DNA of 63,342 nucleotides from an uncultured Hungatella sp. (GTDB taxonomy: Bacteria > Bacillota > Clostridia > Lachnospirales > Lachnospiraceae). Under the pieces are notes generated by a model. The model saw only the letters and a program-made list of their open reading frames with translations. It ran no database searches and had not been told where the DNA came from. The DNA lies in assembly GCA_910588325.1 (NCBI GenBank), contig CAJUPP010000012.1, positions 1 to 63,342 of the forward strand, given 5' to 3'. The position numbers and the translations under genes are program-made. Positions 23,694 through 32,840 of this stretch are shown here, one piece after another (the first letter of the stretch is position 1; every line of letters starts with the position of its first letter).

Positions 23694-26600
23694 ATGAAAG
23701 CAAACAGGCAAGACTGGCCGGAAAGCCGGCAGAGCAGAATGAGCCGGGTAGAGAAAAGAGCCGCTGGAAGTTTCTGTCAGGGACAGAAGATGACAGGCGG
23801 ACAGAATCCGCTGCCGGGACTCTACGATCCCAGGTTTGAGCATGACAACTGCGGCATCGGTGCGGTTGTGAATATCAAGGGTGTGAAAACCCACAGGACG
23901 GTGGAACAGGCTCTCCACATTGTGGAGAATCTGGAACACAGGGCAGGAAAAGACGGAGAAGGAAAGACTGGCGACGGTGTCGGTATTATGCTTCAGATCT
24001 CCCACAAGTTCTTCCAGAAGGTGACAAGGCCTCTGGGAATTGAGCTTGGGGAAGAGCGGGAGTATGGTATTGGCACCTTTTTCTTTCCCCAGGACATACT
24101 AGCCAGAAACCAGGCCATGAAAATGTTCGAGATCATTGTAAGGAAGGAGGGCCTGACCTTCCTTGGATGGAGGGAGGTTCCCACCAGGCCGGAGCTCATC
24201 AGCGAAAAGGCGGTGGAGAAAATGCCCTGCATCCTTCAGGGGTTTGTGAAAAAGCCGGCACAGCTGAAAAAAGGGCTGGAATTTGACCGCCGCCTCTATG
24301 TGGTGCGGAGAGTGTTTGAACAGAGCAATGACAATACCTATGTGGTTTCATTAAGCAGCAGGACCATTGTGTATAAAGGAATGTTTCTGGTAAAGGAACT
24401 GCAAAGATTTTTCCCGGATCTCCAGGATAAGGATTATGAATCCGCCCTGGCTACGGTCCATTCCCGCTTCAGCACCAACACCAACCCCAGCTGGATGAGA
24501 GCCCATCCCAACCGCATCATTGTACACAACGGCGAGATCAATACCATCCGGGGAAATGTGGACAAAATGCTGGCCCGTGAGGAGACCATGGAGTCAGAGT
24601 TTTTCAAATCAGAGATGCACAAGGTTCTTCCCATCATCAACCAGGACGGTTCCGATTCCGCCATGCTTGACAATGCCCTGGAATTTATGATGATGAGCGG
24701 CATGGAGCTTCCCCTGGCGGTGATGATCATGATTCCCGCTCCCTGGAGCCACGACAAATCCATGCCCCAGGAGGTAAAGGATTTTTATCACTACTACTCC
24801 ACCATGATGGAGCCGTGGGACGGCCCTGCATCCATTGTGTTCAGCGACGGGGATCTGCTGGGAGCCGTTCTGGACCGGAACGGCCTCAGACCCTCCAGAT
24901 ACTATATTACGGATGACGGCTATGTGATTCTGGCCTCGGAGGTGGGAGCCATTGACACCCCCCAGAGCCATGTCATAAAAAAAGAACGCCTCCGTCCCGG
25001 GAAAATGCTTTTGGTGGATACGGTAAAGGGCAAGATTATCGGGGACGAGGAGCTGAAAATGGATTATGCCAGCCGGAAACCCTATGGTGAGTGGCTGGAT
25101 TCCAACCTGGTGGAGCTGAAAGATTTAAGCATCCCCAATGTAGGGGTGCCTCAGCTGTCAGGAAAGCAAAGGGCCAGGCTTCAGAAAACCTACGGCTACA
25201 CCTATGAGCAGTACAAAACCATGATTCTCCCAATGGCCTTAAACGGCGGGGAGCCGGCGTCCGCCATGGGCTGCGACAGCCCTCTGGCAGTGCTTTCCAA
25301 GACTCACCAGCCTTTGTTTAATTATTTTAAACAGCTGTTTGCCCAGGTAACCAACCCGCCCATTGACTCTATCCGGGAGGAGATCGTCACGTCCACCACG
25401 GTGTATGTGGGGGAGGATGGAAATGTGCTGGAGGAAAAGGCGGAAAACTGCAAGATCCTGGAGGTAAATAACCCCATTCTTACCTGTACGGATCTGTTAA
25501 AAATCAAGAACATGAAAAAGGAAGGCTTCAAGGTAGAAGTGATTCCCATTACCTACTATAAAAATACCTCCCTTGCCAAGGCCATTGACAGGCTGTTTCT
25601 GGAGGTGGACAGAGCCCACAGGGCAGGGGCCAACATTATTATCCTGTCGGATCGGGACATCGACGAAAATCACGTGCCCATTCCGTCCCTGCTGGCAGTA
25701 TCCGCCCTGCAGCAGCACCTGGTTACCACCAAGAAACGGACATCCGTAGCCCTGATTCTGGAAAGCGGAGAGCCCAGGGAGGTCCATCATTTTGCCACCC
25801 TTTTAGGCTATGGGGCCTGCGCCATAAACCCTTACCTGGCTCACGAATCCATCAAATACCTGATTGAGACCGGGATGCTTGACAAGGATTACTATGCGGC
25901 GGTAGAAGATTATAACCTTGCCGTGCTTCACGGCATTGTGAAGATTGCGTCGAAAATGGGAATTTCCACCATTCAGTCTTACCAGGGCTCCCAGATTTTT
26001 GAGGCCATCGGCATTTCCGTGGAAGTGATTGACAAATATTTTACCAACACGGTCAGCAGAGTAGGAGGAGTGACCCTTAAGGACATTGCAAATGATGTGG
26101 ATATCCTTCATTCGTCAGCCTTTGACCCCCTGGGGCTGGATGTGGACCTTACCCTGGACAGTGTAGGCAGCCACAAGATGAGAGCCGGGCAGGAGGAGCA
26201 TCTGTACAATCCTCTGACCATCCATCTGCTTCAGGAGGCGGCCAGAACCGGAGACTATGGGATTTTCAAGCAGTATTCCCATGCCTTAAACGAAGAGGGG
26301 CAGACCATAAACTTAAGGAGTATCATCGATTTTAAATTTGACGAAAAAGGCGGGATTCCCATGGAACAGGTGGAAAGTGTGGAGTCCATTGTCAGACGGT
26401 TCAAGACCGGCGCCATGTCCTACGGTTCTATTTCCCAGGAGGCCCATGAGACGTTAGCCATTGCCATGAACCGGATTGGAGGCAAATCCAACAGCGGGGA
26501 AGGGGGAGAGAGCCTGGAGCGTTTATCCCCGGAGCCGGGAAAGGAAAACAAATGCTCTGCTATCAAGCAGGTGGCTTCCGGGCGGTTCGGCGTCACTTCC

Positions 26601-28334
26601 AGATACTTAGTCAGCGCCAAAGAGATTCAGATTAAGATGGCCCAGGGAGCAAAGCCTGGAGAGGGCGGACAGCTGCCAGGCAAAAAGGTATATCCCTGGG
26701 TAGCCAAAACCAGACATTCCACCACAGGCGTGGGTCTGATTTCTCCGCCGCCTCACCACGATATCTACTCTATTGAGGATTTGGCCCAGTTGATTTACGA
26801 TTTGAAGAACTCCAACAGGGAGGCGCGGATTTCCGTAAAGCTGGTGTCAGAGGCAGGGGTGGGAACCGTGGCGGCGGGAGTTGCCAAGGCAGGAGCCCAG
26901 GTGATTTTAGTATCCTCCTTTGACGGCGGAACCGGTGCGGCGCCCAGGAATTCCATTTATAATGCAGGGCTTCCCTGGGAACTGGGAGTTGCGGAGGCAC
27001 ATCAGACTCTGATTATGAACGGACTGCGGGATAAGGTGATTCTGGAAACAGACGGGAAACTGATGACAGGCAGGGATGTGGCTATCGCCTGTATGCTGGG
27101 GGCAGAGGAATTTGGATTCGCCACGGCGCCTCTTGTTACCATGGGCTGTGTCATGATGCGTGTCTGCAACCTGGACACCTGTCCGGTGGGAATCGCCACC
27201 CAGAATCCGGAGCTTCGGAAGCGGTTTAAAGGAAAGCCGGAGTACGTGGTGAATTTCATGCATTTTGTGGCCCAGGAGCTGAGGGAGTACATGGCAAAGC
27301 TGGGAATCCGCACAGTGGATGAGCTGGTAGGGCGGACGGACCTGCTGAAAAAGAAGGATAATCTTTCCTCCCCCCGGGCGGCCAGTGTGGATCTGACCAA
27401 TATTTTAGGCAATCCCTATGTGGGAGTGAAGCTGGCCGGCTACAGCCAGAAACAGAATTTTGATTTTAAGCTGGAAGAGACCATGGATGAAAGCCTGCTT
27501 TTAAAACGGCTTAGGACAGCTCTGGCAAACGGGCAGAAGAAGAGCATCCAGGTGGATGTGTCCAATGTAAACAGAACCTTTGGAACCATCTTTGGTTCGG
27601 AGATCACCAGACAGTATCCGGACGGTCTGGCGGAGGATACGTTTACCGTCAGCTGTCACGGAAGCGGCGGCCAAAGCTTCGGCGCGTTTATTCCCAAGGG
27701 CCTTACTCTGGAGCTGGTGGGGGACAGCAACGATTATTTTGGAAAGGGATTGTCCGGCGGCAAGCTTATTGTCTATCCGCCGGCGGGAGTAAAGTTTAAG
27801 GCCCAGGACAACATTATTATCGGAAATGTAGCTCTGTACGGAGCCACCAGCGGCAAGGCGTTCATAAGCGGGGTGGCGGGAGAGCGGTTCTGTGTCCGCA
27901 ATTCCGGCGCAACAGCGGTGGTGGAAGGCGTGGGAGATCACGGGTGCGAGTATATGACCGGAGGCCGGGTGGTGGTTTTAGGGCCTACGGGGAAGAATTT
28001 TGCGGCAGGCATGAGCGGCGGAATCGCCTATGTGCTGGATGAGAAAAACGATTTGTATAAGCGGTTAAATAAGGAACTGGTTTCCGCTTTGGAGGTAACC
28101 AACAAATATGATGTGCTGGAATTAAAGGAAATGATTCAGGAGCATGTGGCTTATACCGGGTCTTTAAGAGGAAAGGAAATCCTGGAGGATTTTGGGACGT
28201 ATCTGCCTAAATTTAAGAAGATTCTCCCTCATGATTACCGGCGGATGATGAATACCATCGTGCAGATGGAGGAAAAGGGACTGAGCAGCGAACAGGCACA
28301 GATTGAGGCGTTTTATGCCAACACCAGACAGTAA
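23694..28334 (+). CDS. gltB: Glutamate synthase, large (alpha) subunit
   Basis: This enzyme makes glutamate from 2-oxoglutarate and glutamine-derived ammonia. The protein has about 1546 residues. A propeptide of some 52 residues precedes the catalytic cysteine (Cys53 in EHDNCGIGAV) of the class II glutaminase domain. The central and FMN-binding synthase domains follow (GGKSNSGEGGE, GAKPGEGGQLPG, SFDGGTGAAPR), with a 3Fe-4S cysteine set in CVMMRVCNLDTCPVG. The C-terminal GXGXG beta-helix is seen in GHGSGGQSFGAF-like and GGRVVVLG stretches. The frame opens upstream inside the terminator hairpin, but the ATG at 23694 has a GAGGAGAG ribosome binding site. Confidence 0.97.
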   Translation: MKANRQDWPESRQSRMSRVEKRAAGSFCQGQKMTGGQNPLPGLYDPRFEHDNCGIGAVVNIKGVKTHRTVEQALHIVENLEHRAGKDGEGKTGDGVGIMLQISHKFFQKVTRPLGIELGEEREYGIGTFFFPQDILARNQAMKMFEIIVRKEGLTFLGWREVPTRPELISEKAVEKMPCILQGFVKKPAQLKKGLEFDRRLYVVRRVFEQSNDNTYVVSLSSRTIVYKGMFLVKELQRFFPDLQDKDYESALATVHSRFSTNTNPSWMRAHPNRIIVHNGEINTIRGNVDKMLAREETMESEFFKSEMHKVLPIINQDGSDSAMLDNALEFMMMSGMELPLAVMIMIPAPWSHDKSMPQEVKDFYHYYSTMMEPWDGPASIVFSDGDLLGAVLDRNGLRPSRYYITDDGYVILASEVGAIDTPQSHVIKKERLRPGKMLLVDTVKGKIIGDEELKMDYASRKPYGEWLDSNLVELKDLSIPNVGVPQLSGKQRARLQKTYGYTYEQYKTMILPMALNGGEPASAMGCDSPLAVLSKTHQPLFNYFKQLFAQVTNPPIDSIREEIVTSTTVYVGEDGNVLEEKAENCKILEVNNPILTCTDLLKIKNMKKEGFKVEVIPITYYKNTSLAKAIDRLFLEVDRAHRAGANIIILSDRDIDENHVPIPSLLAVSALQQHLVTTKKRTSVALILESGEPREVHHFATLLGYGACAINPYLAHESIKYLIETGMLDKDYYAAVEDYNLAVLHGIVKIASKMGISTIQSYQGSQIFEAIGISVEVIDKYFTNTVSRVGGVTLKDIANDVDILHSSAFDPLGLDVDLTLDSVGSHKMRAGQEEHLYNPLTIHLLQEAARTGDYGIFKQYSHALNEEGQTINLRSIIDFKFDEKGGIPMEQVESVESIVRRFKTGAMSYGSISQEAHETLAIAMNRIGGKSNSGEGGESLERLSPEPGKENKCSAIKQVASGRFGVTSRYLVSAKEIQIKMAQGAKPGEGGQLPGKKVYPWVAKTRHSTTGVGLISPPPHHDIYSIEDLAQLIYDLKNSNREARISVKLVSEAGVGTVAAGVAKAGAQVILVSSFDGGTGAAPRNSIYNAGLPWELGVAEAHQTLIMNGLRDKVILETDGKLMTGRDVAIACMLGAEEFGFATAPLVTMGCVMMRVCNLDTCPVGIATQNPELRKRFKGKPEYVVNFMHFVAQELREYMAKLGIRTVDELVGRTDLLKKKDNLSSPRAASVDLTNILGNPYVGVKLAGYSQKQNFDFKLEETMDESLLLKRLRTALANGQKKSIQVDVSNVNRTFGTIFGSEITRQYPDGLAEDTFTVSCHGSGGQSFGAFIPKGLTLELVGDSNDYFGKGLSGGKLIVYPPAGVKFKAQDNIIIGNVALYGATSGKAFISGVAGERFCVRNSGATAVVEGVGDHGCEYMTGGRVVVLGPTGKNFAAGMSGGIAYVLDEKNDLYKRLNKELVSALEVTNKYDVLELKEMIQEHVAYTGSLRGKEILEDFGTYLPKFKKILPHDYRRMMNTIVQMEEKGLSSEQAQIEAFYANTRQ

Positions 28335-28348
28335 GGAGGACAGTGGAC

Positions 28349-29866
28349 ATGGGTAAGCCAACAGGATTTTTAGAGTATGAAAGAGTTACCGGAAAGGCAA
28401 AAAGCCCCAAGGACAGAATCAGGAATTTCTCTGAGTTCCACATCCCCTTAAGCGAGGCGGAACAGAAGAAGCAGGGGGCCCGGTGTATGGAGTGCGGCGT
28501 TCCCTTCTGCCAGTCGGGCATGATGATAAAGGGCATGGTATCCGGCTGCCCCTTAAACAATCTGATTCCGGAGTGGAATGATCTGGTGTACCACGGCAAC
28601 TGGAAGCAGGCCTATAACCGGCTGAAAAGAACCAACAGTTTTCCGGAATTTACCTCCAGAGTCTGCCCGGCGCCCTGTGAGGCGGCCTGCACCTGCGGCC
28701 TCAACGGGGATCCGGTCAGCATTCGGGAAAATGAACGGGCAGTCATTGAACAGGCTTATGCCTCCGGACAGGCGGGGGCCAGGCCGCCTAAAATCCGTAC
28801 GGGAAAAAAGGTGGCGGTTATCGGTTCCGGACCGGCGGGGCTGGCGGCTGCGGACCAGCTGAATAAGAGAGGGCACAGCGTCACGGTGTTTGAGAGGGAA
28901 GACCGTATCGGCGGGCTTTTGATGTACGGAATTCCCAATATGAAGCTGGAAAAATGGGTTATTGACCGGAAGAGAAAGGTGATGGAGGAGGAGGGCGTCT
29001 CCTTTGTCACCGGTGCGGATGTGGGAAAGGATTATAAGGCAGGTAAGGTTTTGAAGGAGTTTGACAGCGTGATTCTGGCCTGCGGCGCTTCCAACCCCCG
29101 GGATTTAAAGGTGCCGGGAAGAGAGGCGGAAGGGATTTATTTTGCCGTGGACTTTTTAAAATCCACCACCAGAAGCCTTCTGGCCGCTGAAACGGGGGGA
29201 GCAGATTTAAAAGCTTCTGCGCTGAAGGAGGGGACTTTTATTTCCGCAAAGGGAAAGCATGTGGTTGTTATCGGAGGCGGCGACACGGGAAATGACTGTG
29301 TGGGAACCGCTATACGCCACGGCTGCGCCTCTGTGACCCAGCTGGAGATGATGCCGAAACCGCCCAGGGAGAGGGCCGCAGACAACAGCTGGCCGGAGTG
29401 GCCAAGGGTGCTTAAGACGGATTACGGCCAGGAGGAAGCCATGGCGGTATTTGGCGCAGACCCCAGGCTTTATCAGACTACAGTAAAAGAATTCAAGAAA
29501 AATAAGGACGGAAAGGTCTGCGGGGCAGTCACAGTCCGTCTGGAGCCGAAAAAGGATGAGAAGACAGGAAGGGTGAATATGGTTCCTGTAGAAGGCAGTG
29601 AGAAAGAGATTCCGGCGGATCTGGTGCTGATTGCCGCAGGATTCTTAGGCAGTCAGAAGTATGTGGCGGATGCTTTTGGAGTGAAGTTAAATGACAGGAC
29701 CAATGTCTCCACCCAGAGCGGAACCTACAGGACCAATGTGGAGCATGTGTTTGCAGCCGGCGACATGCACAGGGGCCAGTCCCTGGTGGTGTGGGCCATC
29801 CGGGAAGGAAGAGAGGCTGCAAAAGAAGTGGACAGAGAGCTGATGGGGTATACGAATCTGATGTAG
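28349..29866 (+). CDS. gltD: Glutamate synthase, small (beta) subunit
   Basis: The 505-residue subunit passes electrons from NADPH through FAD and iron-sulfur clusters to GltB. N-terminal cysteines for two 4Fe-4S clusters are visible (MECGVPFCQSG, SGCPLNN, CPAPCEAACTCG). The FAD-binding VAVIGSGPAGLAAADQL and the NADPH-binding VVVIGGGDTGNDC follow, with the C-terminal FAD motif FAAGDMHRGQSLVVWAI. The start at 28349 has AAGGAGG nine bases upstream, and the gene lies 14 bases behind gltB in one operon. Confidence 0.96.
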   Translation: MGKPTGFLEYERVTGKAKSPKDRIRNFSEFHIPLSEAEQKKQGARCMECGVPFCQSGMMIKGMVSGCPLNNLIPEWNDLVYHGNWKQAYNRLKRTNSFPEFTSRVCPAPCEAACTCGLNGDPVSIRENERAVIEQAYASGQAGARPPKIRTGKKVAVIGSGPAGLAAADQLNKRGHSVTVFEREDRIGGLLMYGIPNMKLEKWVIDRKRKVMEEEGVSFVTGADVGKDYKAGKVLKEFDSVILACGASNPRDLKVPGREAEGIYFAVDFLKSTTRSLLAAETGGADLKASALKEGTFISAKGKHVVVIGGGDTGNDCVGTAIRHGCASVTQLEMMPKPPRERAADNSWPEWPRVLKTDYGQEEAMAVFGADPRLYQTTVKEFKKNKDGKVCGAVTVRLEPKKDEKTGRVNMVPVEGSEKEIPADLVLIAAGFLGSQKYVADAFGVKLNDRTNVSTQSGTYRTNVEHVFAAGDMHRGQSLVVWAIREGREAAKEVDRELMGYTNLM

Positions 29867-29896
29867 GCTTTCTGATATGGGTTTTTAAGATTTCTC

Positions 29897-29924
29897 TTGA
29901 TTTTTCCTCCATATATGCTATACT
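29897..29924 (+). promoter_or_regulatory. Promoter of the THF riboswitch-folT unit
   Basis: TTGATT (29897-29902), a 16-base spacer and TATACT (29919-29924). It sits 26 bases before the riboswitch aptamer. Confidence 0.65.
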
Positions 29925-29950
29925 GAAAAAACCAAAATAAAAAAAGAAAA

Positions 29951-30047
29951 GCAGAGTAGGCTTGCGCGCGTTAAGTGCTTATCGGACGGGGAGTTGCCGG
30001 TAGGACGAAGGAAGAGGTTCCGCGGTGTGCAGGCCGCATCCCGCTGC
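29951..30047 (+). promoter_or_regulatory. Tetrahydrofolate (THF) riboswitch aptamer
   Basis: The conserved blocks of the class I folT-type THF aptamer appear in order: AGAGTAGG near 29953, GCGTTAAGTG at 29968, GGGGAG near 29988, CGAAGG near 30006, GCGGTG at 30022 and CCGCTGC at 30041. GCAG and CTGC close the terminal stem. Downstream, TTATCTCC (30062-30069) can pair with the ribosome binding site GGAGGTAA (30127-30134), and a 9-bp hairpin (30087-30111) lies between. This suggests control of translation of the folate transporter gene. Confidence 0.92.
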
Positions 30048-30140
30048 AATGGAAGATAGGATTATCTCCTGTTGTGGTAAGAGGAGTGACAGTCCGGCAT
30101 TTGGGTTGTCACAAAAATTCTGCAAAGGAGGTAATTTTTT

Positions 30141-30701
30141 ATGAAAAAACTGTTCATGTTGTTTTCGGACTCTTATAAAGAGTTCCATCAGGTAAAGACC
30201 ATTGCCACTCTGGGTATGTTCGGTGCCATTTCCGTGGTCCTGGGTTCTTTAACCATCGTAATTGGTGACTATATCAAAATCGGTTTTTCCAGTGTTGCCC
30301 AGCAGTTTGTCTATTATCTGTTCGGCCCTGCCGTAGGGGGATTTTTTGCAGGGGCCATGGATATTTTAAAGTACTTTATCAAACCGACAGGACCGTTTTT
30401 TCCAGGCTGGACCATCAGCGCCATGACGGCAGGCGTTTTGTACGGATGTTTTTTCTATAAAAAGCCCTTAAACCTGTGGCGGGTATTGGCGGCGGAGCTG
30501 GCGGTTTCCGTTGTGTGCAACATGGTTTTGGGAACGCTGTGGCTGGCCATTATGTATGAGAAAGCTTTTTTTGTGCTTCTGCCTGTGAGGGTAGTTAAAA
30601 ATCTGGTGATGTGGCCCGTAAATTCTGCCCTGTTTTACACCCTGACCTGGACTATGGAGCATTCGGGGGTGTTTAAAGTTATCAGGAGGGCGAAGATATA
30701 G
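30141..30701 (+). CDS. folT: ECF transporter S component, folate-type
   Basis: The 186-residue protein is the substrate-binding membrane subunit of an energy-coupling-factor transporter. About six membrane spans are visible, with the S-component motif IKIGFSSVAQQFVYYLFGPAVGG in part, and FFPGWTISAMTAGVLYG. Folate specificity comes from the THF riboswitch just upstream and from similarity to the FolT group; the shared A/A'/T module genes are not in the window. The ribosome binding site AAAGGAGGTAA is exceptionally strong and probably masked when folate is plentiful. Confidence 0.9.
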   Translation: MKKLFMLFSDSYKEFHQVKTIATLGMFGAISVVLGSLTIVIGDYIKIGFSSVAQQFVYYLFGPAVGGFFAGAMDILKYFIKPTGPFFPGWTISAMTAGVLYGCFFYKKPLNLWRVLAAELAVSVVCNMVLGTLWLAIMYEKAFFVLLPVRVVKNLVMWPVNSALFYTLTWTMEHSGVFKVIRRAKI

Positions 30702-30759
30702 GGACAGACGGATGTATTATTTTCCATTTCCTCATGTTTTAATTTTATCTCTAATATGG

Positions 30760-30765
30760 TATACT
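30760..30765 (+). promoter_or_regulatory. -10 element before the PPK2 gene
   Basis: TATACT (30760-30765) has only a weak -35 (TTTTAA, 17 bases upstream). It would start an mRNA about 85 bases before the ATG at 30858. Confidence 0.45.
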
Positions 30766-30857
30766 GATTTCATAAGCAATGAAAACGAAACCAGAGGGTA
30801 ATGGTGTCGTTTTCCTGTTATAAAGTGCGGAAAACGAAAGCAAGGAGGAGAAGAAAC

Positions 30858-32372
30858 ATGTTGGAAAAAATTGATTTATCCAAGAAAGTGGATAAAGACG
30901 CCTACAAAAAAGTGGTGGAAGAGGAGAGTTCCAGACTGGGGCTTTTGCAGAGGGCGTGTAAAGGGGCAGGAATTCCGGTGATGATTGTCTTTGACGGCAT
31001 GGGGGCAGCAGGCAAAGGCGTACAGATCAACCGTTTGATTCAGGCTCTGGATCCCAGGGGATTTTCTGTCCATGCCGGCAATTCATCTGACGAAGAAGCC
31101 AAAATGAGGCCGTTTTTGTGGCAGTTCTGGACACAGATTCCGGCAAAGGGAAGAATCGCCATTTTTGACCGCAGCTGGTACCATATTGTCCAGGAAGATC
31201 GGTTTGATGGTGTAACGAAGGCCAACGACCTTCAGGGAGCCTATCAGGATATCCTGTCCTTTGAGAAACAGTTAAGTGATGACGGAATGGTAATCATTAA
31301 ACTGTTCCTTCATATTTCTCAGGAAGAGCAGAAGAAGAGATTCAAGAAATTAACCGATTCCAAAGAGACTGCCTGGCGCGTATCCAAGCATGACTGGAAG
31401 CGGAACAAAGAATACGACCAGTACCTGCAAATCAATGAAGAGATGCTGGAGAACACTGACACCGAATACGCGCCATGGACCATCATCGAGGCCACTGATA
31501 AAGACTACGCGGCCATGAAGATACTGACAACAGTAACCACCCGCCTGGCCTATGAACTGGAACGCAGGAAAGAAAAGGCTGCTTCCAAGACGGAGAGCCA
31601 GACCGTAAGGCCGTCAGAGCGTTTCCACAACGGAGTCCTCTCCGGCGTAGATTTAACCAAATCCTTAACCAGAGAAGAATACAAGAAAGAGTTAAGCAAA
31701 TTACAGAAAAAACTGGACACCCTTCACAGCGACTTATACCGCCTGCGCATCCCGGTAGTTCTGGGCTTCGAGGGCTGGGACGCAGGAGGAAAAGGCGGTG
31801 CCATCAAACGTCTTACCAGCCACTTAGACCCCCGTGGCTACCAGGTAAACCCAACTGCTTCCCCCAACGACATCGAGAAGGTCCACCACTACCTCTGGCG
31901 TTTCTGGAACAATATGCCAAAAGCCGGCCATGTGGCCATCTTCGACCGCACCTGGTACGGCCGTGTTATGGTAGAGAGAATCGAAGGCTTCTGCACGGAA
32001 GCAGAGTGGAAAAGAGCCTACCAGGAAATCAACGAGATGGAATCCCACCTGGCCAATTTCGGAGCGGTAGTCCTGAAATTTTGGCTTCACATTGATAAAG
32101 ACGAGCAGGAGCGCCGCTTCAAAGAGCGTATGGAAACCCCTGCTAAACAGTGGAAGATCACGGACGAGGATTGGAGAAACCGAGAAAAATGGGATCAGTA
32201 TGAAGCCGCTGTGGATGAGATGCTTGTACGCACATCCACCACCTATGCTCCCTGGATTGTAGTAGAAGGAAACAGCAAATACTACGCTCGTGTAAAAGTA
32301 CTCAGGACGGTGGTTGACGCCCTGGAGAAGAAGATTGAAGAAGTCAAGAAACAGAACCAGAGGTCAAAGTAA
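30858..32372 (+). CDS. pap: Polyphosphate:AMP phosphotransferase (two-domain PPK2)
   Basis: The 504-residue protein is a tandem of two PPK2 domains, the class II arrangement that phosphorylates AMP to ADP with polyphosphate. The N-domain has Walker A FDGMGAAGKG and Walker B IFDRSWY. The C-domain (from about residue 280) has FEGWDAGGKG and IFDRTWYGRV, closer to the catalytic consensus. The start at 30858 has an AAGGAGGAGAAG site; the longer frame to 30801 lacks one. The C-domain half uses noticeably more C-ending codons than the N-domain. Confidence 0.92.
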   Translation: MLEKIDLSKKVDKDAYKKVVEEESSRLGLLQRACKGAGIPVMIVFDGMGAAGKGVQINRLIQALDPRGFSVHAGNSSDEEAKMRPFLWQFWTQIPAKGRIAIFDRSWYHIVQEDRFDGVTKANDLQGAYQDILSFEKQLSDDGMVIIKLFLHISQEEQKKRFKKLTDSKETAWRVSKHDWKRNKEYDQYLQINEEMLENTDTEYAPWTIIEATDKDYAAMKILTTVTTRLAYELERRKEKAASKTESQTVRPSERFHNGVLSGVDLTKSLTREEYKKELSKLQKKLDTLHSDLYRLRIPVVLGFEGWDAGGKGGAIKRLTSHLDPRGYQVNPTASPNDIEKVHHYLWRFWNNMPKAGHVAIFDRTWYGRVMVERIEGFCTEAEWKRAYQEINEMESHLANFGAVVLKFWLHIDKDEQERRFKERMETPAKQWKITDEDWRNREKWDQYEAAVDEMLVRTSTTYAPWIVVEGNSKYYARVKVLRTVVDALEKKIEEVKKQNQRSK

Positions 32373-32405
32373 TTGACTGAAATCAACCGAATAAACACGT
32401 TCCTC

Positions 32406-32434
32406 TTGAATTATTTTCCCAAATAGTGTAAATT
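32406..32434 (+). promoter_or_regulatory. Promoter before the VOC gene
   Basis: TTGAAT (32406-32411), a 17-base spacer and TAAATT (32429-32434), 44 bases before the start codon. It may drive the VOC-flavoprotein pair and possibly the cmk-ispH-S1 genes behind it. Confidence 0.55.
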
Positions 32435-32477
32435 AATGTAATATACACCCACACATGAAATCAGGAGGTAAGTAACA

Positions 32478-32840
32478 ATGGAAGAAGCTGCAAAATTATT
32501 TGATATGAAAGTCCTTCACATCGGAATCAATGCCAATGATGAAGCACAGGCGCTGGGATGGGCAGAGGAATTCTTAAAGTACTTCGAGCTGCCCATTAAG
32601 AACGGTAACAGTTCCGTATTCTCCGGAACTCTTGTGGAGATCATGAAAGGCCATGGCCGCGGTACCATAGGCCATATCGCATTCGGCGTCAATGACGTAG
32701 ATAAAGCCGTAGAATATTTTAAAGGCCGCGGAGTGAACCCGATTGAAGAAACCAGAAAAGTAGTAGACGGCAGGACCACATTTGTTTATCTGGACAAAGA
32801 GATTGCCGGCTTTATGATTCATCTGAATCTGGTAAAATAA
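32478..32840 (+). CDS. VOC (glyoxalase-fold) family protein
   Basis: A 120-residue single-domain protein of the vicinal oxygen chelate fold. The first beta-alpha unit (KVLHIGINANDEAQALGWAEEFLKYF) and the second (GTIGHIAFGVNDVDKAVEYFKGRGV) are clear. Related domains occur alone or fused to KDPG-aldolase-type enzymes in Clostridia; the substrate here is unknown. The ribosome binding site is AGGAGGTAA. It overlaps the next gene in a TAATG arrangement, suggesting coupled translation. Confidence 0.85.
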   Translation: MEEAAKLFDMKVLHIGINANDEAQALGWAEEFLKYFELPIKNGNSSVFSGTLVEIMKGHGRGTIGHIAFGVNDVDKAVEYFKGRGVNPIEETRKVVDGRTTFVYLDKEIAGFMIHLNLVK

